The position numbers and the translations under genes were made by a program. The notes below the pieces were generated by a model, which ran no database searches, had not been told where the DNA came from, and saw only the letters and a program-made list of their open reading frames with translations. Below, piece by piece: positions 36,192 through 38,488 of a stretch of DNA of 38,488 nt; positions within the stretch are counted from its first letter, which is position 1; each line of letters begins with the position of its first letter. Source of the stretch: Bacteroidales bacterium (GTDB taxonomy: Bacteria > Bacteroidota > Bacteroidia > Bacteroidales > CAIWKO01); assembly GCA_018004645.1 (NCBI GenBank), contig JAGNBV010000002.1, positions 1-38,488 of the forward strand, written 5' to 3'.

Positions 36192-36820
36192 AAAATAAAT
36201 ATGACGAACTGAAACGTCCGGGGGGATATGAAATTACCGACAGGGCACTGTCTGTTTGCATGTTTCCAAAAGGCTCAAAAATATTGGACATTGGTTGTGG
36301 AAGCGGGGCAACCACGCGGTATCTGACAACAAAATATAATTTAGATACTTTCGGTATGGATATCAACTGCGAAATGGAATCAAATGATGAGAACCTACTG
36401 CGGGCTTCTGCCGAAAAGATACCTTTTGAAACAACATCAATGGATGGTGTGTTTATGGAATGTAGTTTTTCGCTAATGAATGATCAGGAGAAAGTATTGC
36501 AGGAGTGCCATCGCGTATTAAAAACAAATGGGCAGATGGTTATTTCTGATATGTATGCGCGGGGCGAGGCAGCACGTTTTGATGGATGCATGGGACACAT
36601 TGACACAAGAGAGCATATCATTTATTTGCTTGAAACTAATGGCTTTGAAGTTGCGTTTTTTGAGGACTTCTCATTTCACTTGCAAACTTTGTGGGGTCAA
36701 ATGATCTTTGAAAAAGGAGCATCATCATTCTACTGTGAATTAAAAACCGATAAGGAAACATTGAAACGTGTCAAATGTGGATATTTCCTTCTTGTCGCAT
36801 CAAAAATTAATGAGCAATGA
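36179..36820 (+). CDS. SAM-dependent class I methyltransferase
   Basis: A 213-aa Methyltransf_11/25-type enzyme. Motif I is KILDIGCGSGATTRYL (about residue 34), then FGMDIN (motif II Asp) and FMECSFSLMNDQEKVLQECH, followed by the post-motif RVLKTNGQMVISDMY. The start ATG 36179 (MEEVKNKYDELKRPGGYEIT) overlaps the radical SAM stop by 13 bp and is preferred over TTG 36158. The stop overlaps the next ATG by four bases (ATGA). The acceptor is unknown; proteins of this type lie in equivalent positions in Desulfovibrio (DVU1556-like). Tight coupling to the radical SAM gene suggests the two act on the same molecule. Confidence 0.88.
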   Translation: MEEVKNKYDELKRPGGYEITDRALSVCMFPKGSKILDIGCGSGATTRYLTTKYNLDTFGMDINCEMESNDENLLRASAEKIPFETTSMDGVFMECSFSLMNDQEKVLQECHRVLKTNGQMVISDMYARGEAARFDGCMGHIDTREHIIYLLETNGFEVAFFEDFSFHLQTLWGQMIFEKGASSFYCELKTDKETLKRVKCGYFLLVASKINEQ

Positions 36821-38037
36821 TTTCTCCCGTTGAAACTTGGGTTGCAGAGAAAACCGGCCTTAAGGAAAACCTTAATGCTGAAACCATGCAATGTTGGCAG
36901 CAGAAAAAGTTGCAGGAATTATTGGAGTATGTGAGTATAAGATCCGGATATTACAAAGGAAGAATTAATTGCGGCATGCAGTTGACAGAGATTCCTTTTA
37001 CCACTCCTTCGGACCTTGTGCGCGATCCGTTGTCATTTTTATGTATACCACAGCATGAAGTAGCCCGTGTGACCACCCTTTCAAATTCCGGCACTACCAG
37101 GGAACGGAAACGGATTTTCTTCTCGAAAAAAGATCTTCAAAACACCAAAGACTTTTTTGCAGCCGGAATGAAGATTATGACAAACAGGGGAGACCATGCC
37201 TGCATCCTGATTTCGAACCGGACCGAGAACAGCCTCGGAAGTCTTCTTCGCGAAAGCCTGATGCAGATTGGTGTTACCGCACATATTCCGGGAATTATTA
37301 AATCAGCCGCTGATGCGATAGCTACTGCGCGTAATGCAGATTGTATTATCGGAATGCCCGCTGAGTTGCTATACATGAGCCGTATTGACCAATCGCTGCG
37401 GCCCAAAAGCGTTTTGCTTGCTGCAGATATAGCCCCGCAAGTTGTAATTAACAGCATTAGGGAAACATGGCGTTGTGAAGTTTATACACACTACGGGCAT
37501 ACGGAGTTCGGCTATGGTTGCGCCGTTGATTGTACCAGTCATAATGGCTTGCACCTGCGCCATGCCGACAATATTTTTGAAGTGATTAATCCCGCAACGC
37601 TCTTGCCTGTGCTACACTGGCAAACGGGCGAAATAGTAATTACAACCCTTGCAAACGAAGCAATGCCACTGATCCGTTACAGAACCGGACAATTGACACA
37701 TCTCAATAATTCACCGTGCAAATGCGGGTCAACACTGCCTCGTTTTGAAAAAATTATCGGACGGCTTTACGATATTATTATACTAAGCAATGGCGCTTCA
37801 ATTAACATTCATACTCTGGACGAATTGCTTTTTTTAAATCCAAATGTAAAGAGTTATAAACCTACGTTCATCAAAGAAAATAATGCTGAAAAACTGCATC
37901 TGTTGGTTGATTCTGTTGGCAAAATTGATACCCACAAGCTGGCAGCAAACCTTCCGAAATGTCTTTCGTTAGGTATTACTTATGGGAGCTATGATCCGTT
38001 TACCAATAGAGGAAAAAGGCGCCTGCATAGTGCATGA
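36817..38037 (+). CDS. PaaK-like adenylate-forming enzyme (AMP-dependent CoA ligase-type)
   Basis: A 406-aa ANL-superfamily protein resembling phenylacetate-CoA ligase (PaaK, about 430 aa). The P-loop is TLSNSGTTRERKR (residues 88-100), the aromatic/adenine motif is HYGHTEFGYG (Y226-E230), and a Cys pair lies in SPCKCGSTLPRF. The hinge is KIIGRLYDIII, with a short C-terminal domain ending NRGKRRLHSA, whose Lys400 could be the A10 catalytic lysine. The usual ribose-binding Asp of the RTGD/RTRD motif is Gln292 (RYRTGQL). It may activate a carboxylic acid, perhaps the product of the aldehyde oxidoreductase, as acyl-AMP or acyl-CoA. The start overlaps the methyltransferase stop as ATGA. It ends 19 bp from the convergent homoserine dehydrogenase stop. 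I recall a DVU1553-like ligase family in the same context. Confidence 0.85.
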   Translation: MISPVETWVAEKTGLKENLNAETMQCWQQKKLQELLEYVSIRSGYYKGRINCGMQLTEIPFTTPSDLVRDPLSFLCIPQHEVARVTTLSNSGTTRERKRIFFSKKDLQNTKDFFAAGMKIMTNRGDHACILISNRTENSLGSLLRESLMQIGVTAHIPGIIKSAADAIATARNADCIIGMPAELLYMSRIDQSLRPKSVLLAADIAPQVVINSIRETWRCEVYTHYGHTEFGYGCAVDCTSHNGLHLRHADNIFEVINPATLLPVLHWQTGEIVITTLANEAMPLIRYRTGQLTHLNNSPCKCGSTLPRFEKIIGRLYDIIILSNGASINIHTLDELLFLNPNVKSYKPTFIKENNAEKLHLLVDSVGKIDTHKLAANLPKCLSLGITYGSYDPFTNRGKRRLHSA

Positions 38038-38056
38038 AAAATGCGGTGCATTGCAA

Positions 38057-38488
38057 TTAGCATCCCCGGTGTATCGCAAGCATGTCGGTCAAAATGGAGA
38101 ATCCTGTCTCCGTCTTTCCGGCTCCTGGGCCAATGATAGTAAGATCACCAAGCATATCGGTGGTAAAGGTCAGCGCATTTTTGGCGCCCATGACACCGGC
38201 TAAGGGATGCGATAATTCTACCATCTCGGGGTTTACCGAACCGACAACCTTGTTGCCTTTCTTTTCCACACAACCGATGAGTTTCCAACGCTTGCCTTCT
38301 TTTTTTGCTTTTTCAATATCACCCAGAGTTATGCCGGTAATTCCCTTACAGGCAATATCGTTGAAATTTAGGGGGACGCCCATCACCACATTGGCCAAAA
38401 TACAAACTTTTCCTCTGGCATCGTATCCTTCCACATCGCCTGTGGGATCGGCTTCAGCATAACCCAGATCCTGCGCCACTTTCAGCAC
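38057..38488 (-). CDS. Homoserine dehydrogenase, C-terminal part (cut by window edge)
   Basis: The last 143 codons of a gene running off the right edge. It matches the catalytic/dimer region of homoserine dehydrogenase: AQDLGYAEADPTGDVEGYDA (substrate-binding Glu and Asp), then KVCILANVVMG, and the closing LTIIGPGAGKTETG with TDMLAIHR at the C terminus. The enzyme reduces aspartate semialdehyde to homoserine in threonine/methionine biosynthesis. The stop is TAA (38057-38059 on the plus strand). No ACT domain follows, so it is a short-form enzyme at its C terminus. It is not part of the aldehyde oxidoreductase operon: it is convergent with it across a 19-bp gap holding a small AATGC-GGT-GCATT hairpin. 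Confidence 0.85.
   Translation of the reverse strand: MLKVAQDLGYAEADPTGDVEGYDARGKVCILANVVMGVPLNFNDIACKGITGITLGDIEKAKKEGKRWKLIGCVEKKGNKVVGSVNPEMVELSHPLAGVMGAKNALTFTTDMLGDLTIIGPGAGKTETGFSILTDMLAIHRGC

Noticed and set aside
37982-38203. 73-codon plus-strand frame overlapping the end of the ligase and the homoserine dehydrogenase
   Set aside because: It is the antisense of conserved homoserine dehydrogenase sequence and has no own features.

Overview
The window looks like chromosomal DNA of a Bacteroidota (Bacteroidetes) bacterium, probably an anaerobic or microaerobic environmental lineage. Direct signs are a very large secreted protein ending in a type IX secretion (T9SS) type A sorting domain, a signal-peptide-bearing S46 dipeptidyl peptidase, a short RRM RNA-binding protein, several TAnnTTTG-type -7 boxes, and few Shine-Dalgarno sequences. 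No rRNA, tRNA or CRISPR array was seen.

Region 1 (1-8150): the left edge cuts an IS1595-like transposase. Next come a short nucleotidyltransferase that may be the 3' remnant of a larger gene, a Na+/solute symporter overlapping a metallophosphoesterase, a 991-aa receiver-like/PEP-synthase-like protein that lacks the phosphohistidine domain, glutamate dehydrogenase (with promoter and terminator) and RidA.

Region 2 (8218-22951): an envelope and secretion block. It holds an S46 peptidase with the DPP11-type specificity arginine, an LptF/LptG permease, two GT4 glycosyltransferases separated by a cluster of degenerate palindromic repeats, a 1927-aa T9SS cargo protein, a 63-aa protein made almost entirely of sorting signals, an RRM protein, and a convergent GT2 glycosyltransferase.

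Region 3 (23044-27267): an OPT-family transporter followed 5 bp later by a cupin, then a 576-aa membrane protein fused to a THEP1-type NTPase that resembles an all-in-one ECF-like transporter.

Region 4 (27479-38037): a tightly packed co-directional operon of eight genes. They encode an ALDH7-type aldehyde dehydrogenase, a C_GCAxxG_C_C protein, a molybdopterin aldehyde oxidoreductase (MOP type), an FAD/ferredoxin/double-CCG fusion, a 64-aa zinc-ribbon protein, a radical SAM protein, a SAM methyltransferase and a PaaK-like adenylating enzyme. As far as I recall, this resembles the gene set around Desulfovibrio vulgaris DVU1553-DVU1559. The radical SAM, methyltransferase and ligase genes have no assigned role there, so this operon plus the adjacent ECF/THEP1 fusion is the best candidate for an undescribed system: maturation of, or a redox pathway around, the aldehyde oxidoreductase. 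A convergent partial homoserine dehydrogenase closes the window.
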